A DNA stretch of 34,225 nucleotides from Roseibium denhamense. Lineage in GTDB: Bacteria; Pseudomonadota; Alphaproteobacteria; Rhizobiales; Stappiaceae. Below are positions 8,805 to 16,104 of the stretch, one piece after another. The stretch is taken from assembly GCF_009711415.1 (NCBI RefSeq), contig NZ_SMLZ01000084.1, positions 1 to 34,225 of the forward strand, written 5' to 3'. The first letter of the stretch is position 1. Each line of letters opens with the position of its first letter. Position numbers and translations under genes: made by a program. Below the pieces are notes generated by a model. It worked only from the letters and a program-made list of their open reading frames with translations. It had not been told where the DNA came from and ran no database searches.

Positions 8805-9262
8805 GTGACAAATTACAGTCAACAAAACTGAAAATCATCACAGTTCTATGGGTCATTTGGGGACTGGTCCATGCCCTCGCCGGTGTCCTGACCATCGCGC
8901 AAGGAGCACCGGATTCGATCGCGGGCGTCGCTGATGCGGTCGACCCGGCGATGTTCCATGCCACATACCACACGGCGACCGATGCCTTGATCAATCAGCA
9001 TGGCTACAATCTGCTCTGGATTGGCCTGTTTACTGTCGCGGGTGGGATTTACATCTGGCGAGGAGACTTCACCTGGCTGTTTTTCACCGCTGTAGTCGGT
9101 GGCCTGACTGATGTCGGCTATTTCGTGTTCATGGATCTGGGGGGCTTCGTTCACTTCTTCCCTGGAACCGTGATGACCTTGGTGTCTGGCTCTGCGATCC
9201 TGCTCTCAGTTTGGGTTGGGCTGTCGCGGCGCAATTCCCGCCAGGAAGCCAGAACGACCTAA
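8805..9262 (+). pseudogene. Small membrane protein gene with a one-base frameshift
   Basis: A clear ribosome binding site, GGAGAAGAG at 8793-8801, precedes GTG at 8805. That frame reads VTNYSQQN and stops after eight codons. The -1 frame continues from the same place as a hydrophobic protein (KLKIITVLWVIWGLVHALAGV, then YNLLWIGLFTVAGGIY, WLFFTAVVGGL and TVMTLVSGSAILLSV) with four predicted membrane helices, ending at 9262. One additional A in the AAAA run at 8824-8827 would join GTG and this frame perfectly. It is therefore either a recent frameshift, a sequencing slip in the run, or less likely a recoding site. The longest frame with a normal ATG is 8951-9262 (103 residues). The function is not recognised. 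Confidence 0.65.
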
Positions 9263-9293
9263 CGTTCTTCGGCTCTCTTGCTCCCTCCCGACG

Positions 9294-9328
9294 AAAGCCC
9301 GCCAGATCTTATAAGAATGACGGGCTTT
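9294..9328 (+). terminator. Hairpin between convergent genes
   Basis: Perfect 8-bp arms AAAGCCCG (9294-9301) and CGGGCTTT (9321-9328) enclose a 19-base loop that itself contains the palindrome TCTTATAAGA. It lies after the small membrane protein and overlaps the last codons of the convergent hydrolase gene. It is a plausible terminator for the plus-strand transcript, though no long T tract follows. Confidence 0.5.
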
Positions 9329-10181
9329 GGTACTGCTGGTACACATAAGGGGTGTCAGAGTTCTTGTATCCACTGAGGCGCCTTTCGAACAGCGCCCAGT
9401 CATAACCTGTCTGCGTATCCGGAGACGGAAGGTCGGGGTTCATATCGCGCGCGTATTCAACGGATGAAGATGCATCTTTCTGCGCAAAAAGAGCAGGAAG
9501 GAAGTTCTCGAAGGTGCCAACCTCGATCACATTGTGCCGGTGCCAGGCGGCGAAGAACTCAGGACCAAATTCGGATGCAATCTTGCGATTGATAAAACGT
9601 GTGACAGGATTGTTGCCTGTTGCCCCAATCACGACTTCGTAGTGGTAGTGCACGCCGACGTGCTGCCCGTCCTCAAAAACGTCCTTGAAGTGGATACGCA
9701 GCATCATAACCGGGCCGACCAGCGGCAGTGCTTTGCCCATGGCCCAGCCATCAGAACCCACGTAGTACACCTTCAATTTGGCATCGACTGGATACTTCCA
9801 ACCAAAGCGGTCGTATTGCATGGCTTCGCGAATGTGAATGGAACACCCTTCCTTGGCAACACCGCCAGGTCCAAGGTTGCCCGAAAGGGTGGCACTGAGA
9901 TGATCCACCGGATGCCAAAGCCAATAGCCCGGAACTTCTTGCAATACGTAGCCGGGAACATCCTTCAGCAGGACCCGCAAGCGTGTGAAGTTCAAAAACC
10001 ACCAGTGGAGCATTTCTGCTGAAACACCGCGCAGCAAGGCATGATTTAAAACAACACAGAACTGACCGTTGCCCTTCTGATGAATGTTAAAGTGCGACGA
10101 GGATACAGGCTTGAGCGCCCAACCATAGTCCCGTGTGGCTGGCATTTGCAGGTTCGTCATGGATTTCATCTCTCCGGTCAA
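9309..10181 (-). CDS. PhlG-like (DAPG hydrolase family) C-C bond hydrolase
   Basis: This 290-residue protein resembles the 2,4-diacetylphloroglucinol/phloretin hydrolase family, zinc enzymes that cleave a carbon-carbon bond beside an aromatic or polyketide ketone. Seen directly: HWWFLNF at 59-65, GYWLWHPVDH with His90 and His94, SIHIRE with Glu119, and the C-terminal HRHNVIEVG with His216 and Glu220, spaced like the family's His-x3-Glu zinc pair. These residues are my candidate metal ligands and have not been checked by alignment. No signal peptide is visible, so it is probably cytoplasmic. A truncated Crp/Fnr regulator gene lies 63 bases upstream on the same strand. The natural substrate is unknown, and a phloroglucinol derivative is only one option. 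Confidence 0.75.
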   Translation of the reverse strand: MTGEMKSMTNLQMPATRDYGWALKPVSSSHFNIHQKGNGQFCVVLNHALLRGVSAEMLHWWFLNFTRLRVLLKDVPGYVLQEVPGYWLWHPVDHLSATLSGNLGPGGVAKEGCSIHIREAMQYDRFGWKYPVDAKLKVYYVGSDGWAMGKALPLVGPVMMLRIHFKDVFEDGQHVGVHYHYEVVIGATGNNPVTRFINRKIASEFGPEFFAAWHRHNVIEVGTFENFLPALFAQKDASSSVEYARDMNPDLPSPDTQTGYDWALFERRLSGYKNSDTPYVYQQYQSPSFL

Positions 10182-10244
10182 TTGCCCCTGAGGGCGAAAG
10201 CCGTCGATCTCTAACGCAGAAATCCTGTCGTTGATGAACCTGGG

Positions 10245-10617
10245 TTAACTGGTTCCGGATTTTCTCATTCGCAGGAAACGCGAAAGTCCCTGAGGCGTAA
10301 TGCCAAGAAACCGGGCAATATCCTTCTGTGGCACGGATGAGATAACGTTCAGGTGATATTGTTCAAGAAACTGATAGCGTACCTCGGTCCGACCGGAGGT
10401 CTTTGCGCAAATGAGTTCTTTGTCAAAAAGATGCGTGTCCATCGACTTGATCCGCAGGTAAGTGCCAAACAACCCTCCGTCTAGATACTCGCGCTTGAAA
10501 ACATCGTCGGGAATGGCAAGACCGGCCACATCCGTCATGGCGATAAGATCATCTGATGCAGTGTGACCTGAGACCCGAGTTTCTTCCAATTTAGCGCGGA
10601 GTCCTTCATTTGATTTT
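10245..10617 (-). pseudogene. Crp/Fnr-family regulator, 3' part only, cut by an IS element
   Basis: An open frame runs from the edge of the IS element to a stop at 10245. The C-terminal part contains a Crp-type helix-turn-helix (VPQKDIARFLGITPQGLSRFLR) preceded by a dimer-helix-like segment (RYQFLEQYHLN). The cyclic-nucleotide-binding-like N-terminal half is missing. The frame stays open up to the IS boundary and offers only a TTG at 10589. I looked for the missing half in the 475 bases on the other side of the IS and did not find it, so the locus was rearranged as well as interrupted. The intact protein probably controlled the downstream PhlG-like gene. This remnant is unlikely to sense a signal, although a short DNA-binding product is conceivable. 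Confidence 0.72.
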
Positions 10618-10622
10618 TGACC

Positions 10623-11462
10623 TCATGCGGCCTGTTTTTGCAATGTCATTTTCAATGCGAATTCGCAGGGCGTGAGATTGCCCAGGGATGAGTGGGGTCT
10701 GTTTCGGTTGTAGTCCTCCTTCCACGCGGTGATTTGGGATCGGGCTTCGGAGAGTGATGCGAACAGTGTCTCGTTGAGGCATTCGTCCCTGAAGCTGCCG
10801 TTGAAGCTCTCGACAAATCCATTCTGCATCGGCTTGCCGGGCTGGATGTAATGCCAGTCGATGCCGGTCTCCTGACACCATTTGAGAACGGCCATGCTGG
10901 TCAGTTCGGTTCCGTTGTCTGAGACCACAGTAACCGGTTTGCCACGCAGACGAATAAGCGCATCAAGTTCACGGGTGACCCGCAAGCCGGACAATGAAGT
11001 ATCAGCCACAAGCGCCAGGCATTCGCGGCTGTAATCATCGACCACCGCCAGAACCCGGAAACGGCGGCCGTCCGTAAAGGCATCCGACACAAAGTCCAGG
11101 CTCCACCATTCGTTTGGTCTGCCTGGCAACACCATCGGCCGTCTAGTGCCCAAAGCTCGCTTCCGGCCACCACGTTTGCGGACTTGCAGCTTTTCCTCGC
11201 GATAGAGCCGTCTCAGCTTCTTCTGGTTCATGGTAATGCCCTGACGTTCCAGCATCAGGTGAATACGCCTGTAGCCGAAGCGCCGGCGTTCACCCGCAAC
11301 CTTCTTCATGGCTTCACGCAGATCGGCATCATCAGATCGAAGGCTTCGATATCGAACACTTGACCGATCAACCTGCAAAACCGCACACGCCCGACGCTGG
11401 CTCACGCCGTGTCCTGTGCACAGGTGAGCCACAGCACTTCGCCTTGCATCGGGCGTTACCAT
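10623..11462 (-). CDS. IS3-family transposase OrfB (integrase catalytic domain)
   Basis: This 279-residue catalytic part of the transposase starts with an HTH_21-like region ([29 protein letters not shown]). It then shows the DDE integrase core: WWSLDFVSD with the first aspartate, VVSDNGTEL with the second, and [15 protein letters not shown] with the catalytic glutamate, ending in [14 protein letters not shown]. It looks full length and intact. Normally it is made as an OrfAB fusion by -1 frameshifting near the end of orfA. The independent ATG at 11462 overlaps the orfA stop by seven bases. Confidence 0.92.
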   Translation of the reverse strand: MVTPDARRSAVAHLCTGHGVSQRRACAVLQVDRSSVRYRSLRSDDADLREAMKKVAGERRRFGYRRIHLMLERQGITMNQKKLRRLYREEKLQVRKRGGRKRALGTRRPMVLPGRPNEWWSLDFVSDAFTDGRRFRVLAVVDDYSRECLALVADTSLSGLRVTRELDALIRLRGKPVTVVSDNGTELTSMAVLKWCQETGIDWHYIQPGKPMQNGFVESFNGSFRDECLNETLFASLSEARSQITAWKEDYNRNRPHSSLGNLTPCEFALKMTLQKQAA

Positions 11463-11722
11463 TTTTTTGAAGCAACATCCTTCAGCATGGCGTTGTCGAG
11501 CATGGCTTCTGCCAGGAGTTTCTTGAGCCTCGAGTTCTCGTCTTCCAGCGCCTTTAACTTGCGGGCATCAGACACATCCATACCGCCAAACTTGGCCTTG
11601 TATTTGTAGAAGGTGGCTTCCGAGATGCCATGCTTGCGGCACACATCTGCCGTCTTCATCCCCGCTTCCTGCTCCCGCAAAATGCCGATGATCTGTTCTT
11701 CCGTGAACCGTGAACGCTTCAT
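11456..11722 (-). CDS. IS3-family transposase OrfA (HTH_Tnp_1)
   Basis: This 88-residue DNA-binding protein of the IS element begins [21 protein letters not shown] and contains the helix-turn-helix [25 protein letters not shown] leucine-rich coiled coil follows ([26 protein letters not shown]) that lets OrfA and OrfAB multimerise. I chose the ATG at 11722, which matches the family start and has AGGAG upstream, rather than the longer frame that begins at 11794 outside the element. The last codons carry a run of seven A, a typical frameshift site. Confidence 0.9.
   Translation of the reverse strand: MKRSRFTEEQIIGILREQEAGMKTADVCRKHGISEATFYKYKAKFGGMDVSDARKLKALEDENSRLKKLLAEAMLDNAMLKDVASKKW
11462..11468 (-). 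promoter_or_regulatory. A7 slippery heptamer for -1 frameshifting (OrfA to OrfAB)
   Basis: On the coding strand the last orfA codons read tcA AAA AAA tgg taa. The canonical A_AAA_AAA heptamer is therefore in phase just before the stop. A -1 slip enters the orfB frame (KKMVTPD), as in other IS3-family elements, and would produce the fused transposase. Confidence 0.75.
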
Positions 11723-11787
11723 TCCGTCCGTCTCCTGATTGTGACGGACTCTACACGAAAATGGAGGAGATTCAGGGTCGCAGGTCA

Positions 11788-12265
11788 AAACCACAAGACA
11801 CCAGCAACCCAGTTGGGATCAGCGCAAATCGTAAAGGGTCTGGCTTTGAAGGTAATTCAGAGATGCGGCGCGGAGACTCCAACAGAGGAAAGTATTAACA
11901 ATAGCGGGCATTTGAACCAAGCCCTTTATGGCCATCCGCTTAAGTGCATGAATTGTAGCGGATTTCGCCTTGCTCCAGCCTAGTGCTGTTTCCGTCCCTG
12001 TAGACTAGGACTTCTGAGCCATCTTGGCCGAGCAGTGCCATCACTACACCATTTATCGATTTGGAGTTGCCGGAATAGCTATACGCTGTCATTGCGCGGA
12101 TCTGCGCACCATCAGAGGAGACAAGCGCTTCCATTTTCCGTTAGCACGCGCAAGTATCTGATAGTCAATTTAGCCAGGCTGGTTGTCAGGATTGCAAAAG
12201 ACACCGAGATCCTCCGTTTTCTGAAACATAACGACGGACCACTCAAGTGGGGGAGCACTACAGTC
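11788..12265. other. Region between the IS element and soxG
   Basis: This 478-base stretch holds only one plausible small frame (11940-12134, minus). It does not contain the missing half of the Crp/Fnr gene. No strong terminator is visible after soxG. The sequence next to the IS shows no target duplication. Confidence 0.5.
11940..12134 (-). CDS. Hypothetical 64-residue protein
   Basis: This short frame lies downstream of soxG on the same strand. It begins at an ATG with an in-frame stop nine bases upstream and encodes a polar protein (YSYSGNSKSING, ALLGQDGSEVLVYRDGNS). Codon use resembles neighbouring genes, but the ribosome binding site is weak (GGAAA) and no family is recognised. It could be a genuine small protein or a remnant exposed by the IS rearrangement. 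Confidence 0.3.
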   Translation of the reverse strand: MEALVSSDGAQIRAMTAYSYSGNSKSINGVVMALLGQDGSEVLVYRDGNSTRLEQGEIRYNSCT

Positions 12266-12856
12266 TTACCGGGCCGACTCCAGCTTGTTGAGCGCAACAG
12301 TTGAGCGCAGGCCAGCCGCGACCGCGTGATGGAGCGAGTGGGCAAAGGACCGCCCGGCCAGCAGCCGGTAGCGATGTCCGCTCTCCAGGCAAATGAGAAA
12401 ACAGCCGATATGCTCGATAACGGTGCGGACTGCCGTGCCCTTCTTGAGGTCATGAACATCCGCGTTGACCAGACGCTCAAAGACGCTTGAAAGGTCCGCT
12501 CCTTCCACATCAAGGCAGACCCAGCCGTCGTTTTGTTCGCTGACAGAAACCTGTTCTCCAAGCTTGTCCTTCAGTTGGCTTGCCAGCAGCTCGTTGCTGT
12601 CATGCGATGCACACACCATCCACTGATCGGAGCTCATCCAGAAAGCGGCGAATTCGTCGCCGGTGGTATAGGAACCAGGCCCTGGCGCAGCAAAACCCAA
12701 AACCTGGTCCACGGCGGACCTTGCATCGTCCGTGCGCAGTGCAAGTGAGGCCATCGCAAAGCCGGTGTTTTCTTGCAGCCGGAACCGGCCGATTTGCGTC
12801 GCTCCAGCCGCTGTGCCGCCGAGGGCGGGGCTTGCTTTCAATTTAAACTCAGCCAC
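12266..12856 (-). CDS. soxG: Sarcosine oxidase-type gamma subunit
   Basis: This is the small gamma subunit of a heterotetrameric sarcosine oxidase or related N-methyl amino acid oxidase. I chose GTG at 12856 (196 residues, starting VAEFKLKASPALGG), which overlaps the soxA stop by eight bases. A longer frame to 12955 would run far into soxA. The C-terminal part (GWVCLDVEGADLSSVFERLVNADVHD, then IGCFLICLESGHRYRLLAGRSFAHSLHHA) matches the family's GcvT-like fold, including the final FA.SL.H stretch. It packs against the alpha and beta subunits. It is the last gene of the operon soxB-D-A-G. Confidence 0.88.
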   Translation of the reverse strand: MAEFKLKASPALGGTAAGATQIGRFRLQENTGFAMASLALRTDDARSAVDQVLGFAAPGPGSYTTGDEFAAFWMSSDQWMVCASHDSNELLASQLKDKLGEQVSVSEQNDGWVCLDVEGADLSSVFERLVNADVHDLKKGTAVRTVIEHIGCFLICLESGHRYRLLAGRSFAHSLHHAVAAGLRSTVALNKLESAR

Positions 12857-15806
12857 GCAGACGCTCCCCTTCCGGATCGATAAAGTGCGGGCTGACGACT
12901 TTTGCTTTGAGTATTGCCCCCTGGACCGGGTTGGCGATCTCGATTTCTTCGCCAAACCGTTGATCGCCCTTTAGAAGATATCCAAGTGCTATCGATTTCT
13001 CCAAGTGCGGCGAATAGGCCGCAGAGGTGATCCAGCCCTCGTCATTGCTGGCTTGTTGCGGTTTGCCCCTTTCAAACAGATGGCCTCCGGCCGGCAGATC
13101 TACATCTGCCTCCACTGCCTCCAGACCGATCAGACGCCAGCCATCTGCATCGCACAGCCCCTCCCGCCGGGACAGGACCGCACCGATGCTGTCTTTCTTG
13201 GTCGAGACCATCCGATCCATGCCCAAATGGGCCGCGGACGTCTGCCCGTTCAGCTCGTTGCCCGCCGCATGTCCCTTTTCGATCCTGAGAACACCGAGGG
13301 CTTCCGTGCCATAGGGCGTGACATTGAAGTCCTTGCCGGCCGTCATGAGGGCACGCATCAGGTTGTCGCCATACCGGGCCGGAACGGCCAGTTCGTAGGC
13401 CAACTCCCCGGAAAAGGATATCCGGAACAGGCGCGCGCGCACTCCGCCGCAAATGGTGATTTCGCCGCACGCCATAAACGGGAACTCCTCGTTCGACAAA
13501 TCGAATTTCGGGTCCACGAGCTTGCACAGCAGTGCCCGCGAGTTGGGGCCTGCCACCGCATATTGCGCCCAGGCCTCCGTGGTTGAAATCAGCTGAACAT
13601 CAAGATCCGGGCACAGGCACTGGCGCACAAACTCCATATGCCTGTAAACACTAACCGCGTTGGCAGTCGTGGTAGTAACGACATAATGGTCTTCGGCCAA
13701 ACGTGCGGCCGTTCCATCATCCATGGCCATGCCGTCCTCGCGCAGCATCAAGCCATACCGGACCTTACCGACCGGCAGTTTGGTAAACCCGTTGCAATAG
13801 ACCTTGTTGAGGAATTGCGCCGCATCGGCGCCCTGAACATCGACCTTGCCGAGGGTGGTCACGTCGCAAACCCCAACGGACTTGCGAACCGCCAAAACTT
13901 CCCGGTCAACGCTTTGCCGCCAATGGGTTTCCCCCTCGCGCGGGAACCACTGCGCCCGCAGCCACATGCCCGCTTCCACGAAGACCGCGCCCTGCTCCTC
14001 GGCCCACCGATGGCTGGGCGTATGGCGGACCGGACGGAATTCCTCGCCGCGGGACCGGCCGGCGAAGGCGGCGATGGGCACCGATGTGTATGGCGGACGG
14101 AAGATCGTCGTGCCGGTGTCCTGAATGGACTTGCCGGTGAGTTCCGCCATGACGGCCAGTCCGCCCAGATTGGACAGCTTGCCCTGATCGGTCGCCATGC
14201 CAAGCGTGGTGTAGCGTTTCAGGTGTTCGACGGACTTGAAGCCTTCCTGATGCGCCAGCCTGACATCCTTGACCGTCACGTCGTTCTGGAAATCGAGCCA
14301 TGCCCGGCCCTTGCCTTCGCCCGTGTGCCAAACGGCAGAAACGGCCACCGGGCTGTCTTCGGCAACCGGGAGGGGGACCGGGATTGCCTGAAACCCGGCA
14401 GCCGCAAGTGCCTTGGCCGCTTTTTCGGCTGCATCGGCAAAGGCACCGTGTGTCGACAGCCGCCCATTGGCGGCGCCGGCAACGCTCATGCCGGACGGCA
14501 GTGAAGGTCCGGGAACGAACGCAGCAATGTCGTCCTGCCAGACGGGCCGCCCCCGCTGATGGCTGGTCAGCGACACGGCCGGGTTCCAGCCGCCGGAAAC
14601 GCCAAGCGCTCCGCAGGAGATCTGCCGCGAGCTGCCGCCGGCCAGACGGACCTGAATTTCCTTCAGCCCCAGACGTCCGCCGGCATCCACGACACTGGCA
14701 CCGGCCAGAAGTTCATAATCGCCGGTCTTGGGCGCATCCGGCCTGACGTCAACGACCGCTGCCACGTCCACGCCCTTGGCCAGCAGGTCCCGCGCCGTCC
14801 GGTGGCCGTCGTCATTGTTGGTGAAGACGGCGATCCTGGTGCTGGCCGCGGCTGCCCAGCGGTTGGCATAGGCCCGCATGGCACCGGCCAGCATGATGCC
14901 CGGACGGTCGTTGTTTTCAAAGGCGATCGGCCGTTCCGTCGCACCGGCACACAACACCGCCTGTCTGGAATAAATCCGCCACAGAATCTGGCGCGGCAAA
15001 TCCGGGTCCGGATTGCCAAGGTGATCGGAGACCCGTTCCAAGGCACCATAAACGCCGTGATCATAGGCGCCGTAGACCGTTGTCCGCGACAGAATGCGCA
15101 CGTTCCTGCACGCGCGCAGTTCCTCCAGTGCCGCGGCCAGCCACTCAGTGGCCGGTTTGCCATTCAGCTCCATGTTCTCCGACGTCAGGCGGCCGCCCGC
15201 TTCGAAATCCTCATCCGCCAGGACGACACGGGTACCGGACCGGGCCCCGGTCAGCGCCGCGGCCAGACCCGCCGGCCCCGCACCAATCACCAGAAGATCG
15301 CAATGCAGGAAGCCCTTGTCATAAGTATCAAGATCTGGCTCCATGGACAGGGCGCCGAGGCCCGCGGCCCGCCGGATGACCGGCTCGTAGACCTTTTCCC
15401 AAAAGGCCTTGGGCCACATGAAGGTCTTGTAGTAGAAGCCGGCGGTCAAAAAACTGGAAAACGCATCGTTGATGCCCATGGCATCAAAGCTCAGCGACGG
15501 CCAGCGGTTCTGGCTGACCGCGCTCAGCCCGTCGAAAAGCTCCGCAACCGTTGCCCGAGTGTTGGGATCACGGTGGGGCCCGGAGCGCACCTCGACCAGT
15601 GCGTTCGGCTCTTCCGACCCGGAGGCGACAACCCCGCGCGGGCGGTGATACTTGAAGCTGCGGCCCATCAGCCGGACGTTGTTCGCCAGCAGCGCGGACG
15701 CCAGCGTATCACCCTTGAAACCCGAGAAACCCCGGCCATCGAACGTGAAGGTCAAAGGGCTGGACCGGTCGATCAGGCCGCCGGACAGGCGGTTCAACTG
15801 GCTCAT
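12849..15806 (-). CDS. soxA: Sarcosine oxidase-type alpha subunit
   Basis: This 985-residue protein has the usual length for the large NAD-binding and folate-binding alpha subunit. In order: an N-terminal ferredoxin-like region (FDGRGFSGFKGDTLASALL, GRSFKYHRPRG), an FAD/NAD-type dinucleotide domain with GAGPAG at 175-180, and an NAD-binding half. A C-terminal GcvT-like tetrahydrofolate aminomethyltransferase domain begins near FVEAGMWLRAQWFPREGETHW and contains GVCDVTTLGKVDVQGADAAQFLNKVYCN. The complex oxidatively demethylates an N-methyl amino acid and can transfer the methyl carbon to tetrahydrofolate. Its ATG overlaps the soxD stop (ATGA). N-methylglutamate dehydrogenase subunit C is a close relative, so the substrate may not be sarcosine. 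Confidence 0.93.
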   Translation of the reverse strand: MSQLNRLSGGLIDRSSPLTFTFDGRGFSGFKGDTLASALLANNVRLMGRSFKYHRPRGVVASGSEEPNALVEVRSGPHRDPNTRATVAELFDGLSAVSQNRWPSLSFDAMGINDAFSSFLTAGFYYKTFMWPKAFWEKVYEPVIRRAAGLGALSMEPDLDTYDKGFLHCDLLVIGAGPAGLAAALTGARSGTRVVLADEDFEAGGRLTSENMELNGKPATEWLAAALEELRACRNVRILSRTTVYGAYDHGVYGALERVSDHLGNPDPDLPRQILWRIYSRQAVLCAGATERPIAFENNDRPGIMLAGAMRAYANRWAAAASTRIAVFTNNDDGHRTARDLLAKGVDVAAVVDVRPDAPKTGDYELLAGASVVDAGGRLGLKEIQVRLAGGSSRQISCGALGVSGGWNPAVSLTSHQRGRPVWQDDIAAFVPGPSLPSGMSVAGAANGRLSTHGAFADAAEKAAKALAAAGFQAIPVPLPVAEDSPVAVSAVWHTGEGKGRAWLDFQNDVTVKDVRLAHQEGFKSVEHLKRYTTLGMATDQGKLSNLGGLAVMAELTGKSIQDTGTTIFRPPYTSVPIAAFAGRSRGEEFRPVRHTPSHRWAEEQGAVFVEAGMWLRAQWFPREGETHWRQSVDREVLAVRKSVGVCDVTTLGKVDVQGADAAQFLNKVYCNGFTKLPVGKVRYGLMLREDGMAMDDGTAARLAEDHYVVTTTTANAVSVYRHMEFVRQCLCPDLDVQLISTTEAWAQYAVAGPNSRALLCKLVDPKFDLSNEEFPFMACGEITICGGVRARLFRISFSGELAYELAVPARYGDNLMRALMTAGKDFNVTPYGTEALGVLRIEKGHAAGNELNGQTSAAHLGMDRMVSTKKDSIGAVLSRREGLCDADGWRLIGLEAVEADVDLPAGGHLFERGKPQQASNDEGWITSAAYSPHLEKSIALGYLLKGDQRFGEEIEIANPVQGAILKAKVVSPHFIDPEGERLRG

Positions 15807-16090
15807 TTGGTGGTTCCCCCAGCTCTAGCAACATCGCGGGCCAGCTCGGCCTTGAGAATTTCGTGGGTCGTGGTGTCCCGGGTGACCACCAGCCAGGACC
15901 GGTCGCCTTGCTCATGGAACCACAGTTCCCGGTGGATGCCTGCCGGGTTGCCCCGCAAGTATTGATAGTCGCAGAATTCTCGGGCCGCGTTATCACATTG
16001 CCAGTCCGGCCGGTTCAGCAGGGAGGCGTCGCCCAGATAGACGAACTCTTGGGCGTCTCTCGGACCCAAAATCGGATGCGGAATGATCAT
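15803..16090 (-). CDS. soxD: Sarcosine oxidase-type delta subunit lacking zinc cysteines
   Basis: This 95-residue delta subunit keeps the family body: GPRDAQEFVYLGDASLLNRP, then DYQYLRGNPAGIHRELWFH and VTRDTTTHEI. In ordinary SoxD the N-terminus has a Cys-x2-Cys pair (CPYC) and a later Cys following the WxH motif, which together bind zinc. Here the N-terminus reads MIIPHPILGPRD with no cysteine, and the later site reads HEQGDRSW with Asp instead of Cys. The zinc site therefore appears lost while fold and position are kept. The gene lies 14 bases after soxB and overlaps soxA. This may mark a subfamily with another substrate. Confidence 0.85.
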   Translation of the reverse strand: MIIPHPILGPRDAQEFVYLGDASLLNRPDWQCDNAAREFCDYQYLRGNPAGIHRELWFHEQGDRSWLVVTRDTTTHEILKAELARDVARAGGTTK

Positions 16091-16104
16091 TTTTTTTCTC
16101 GCCC

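Larger units (their letters stand above)
10618..11787 (-). mobile_element. IS3-family insertion sequence (IS407-like), about 1.17 kb
   Basis: The element has the two overlapping reading frames typical of IS3-family elements. Its limits are set by the terminal inverted repeat TGACCT at 10618-10623 and AGGTCA at 11782-11787. The match extends outward by a few T/A bases and only imperfectly inward. The IS407 subgroup is suggested by the OrfA start [15 protein letters not shown]. No matching target duplication is visible (tttt on the left, aaac on the right). This fits loss of one flank by deletion or recombination and agrees with the truncated Crp/Fnr gene. The ends could shift by a few bases. 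Confidence 0.85.

Noticed and set aside
8824..8830. Programmed -1 frameshift to make the small membrane protein
   Set aside because: The A4 run is not a canonical slippery heptamer and no downstream stimulatory structure is apparent. A simple deletion is more likely.
10612..11792. Target-site duplication around the IS element
   Set aside because: Flanking bases (tttt and aaac, or gatt and ccac with shifted ends) do not match.
14559..15965. 468-codon plus-strand frame opposite soxA
   Set aside because: It is antisense to the well-supported soxA and soxD genes and is Arg/Gly/Pro-rich without motifs.
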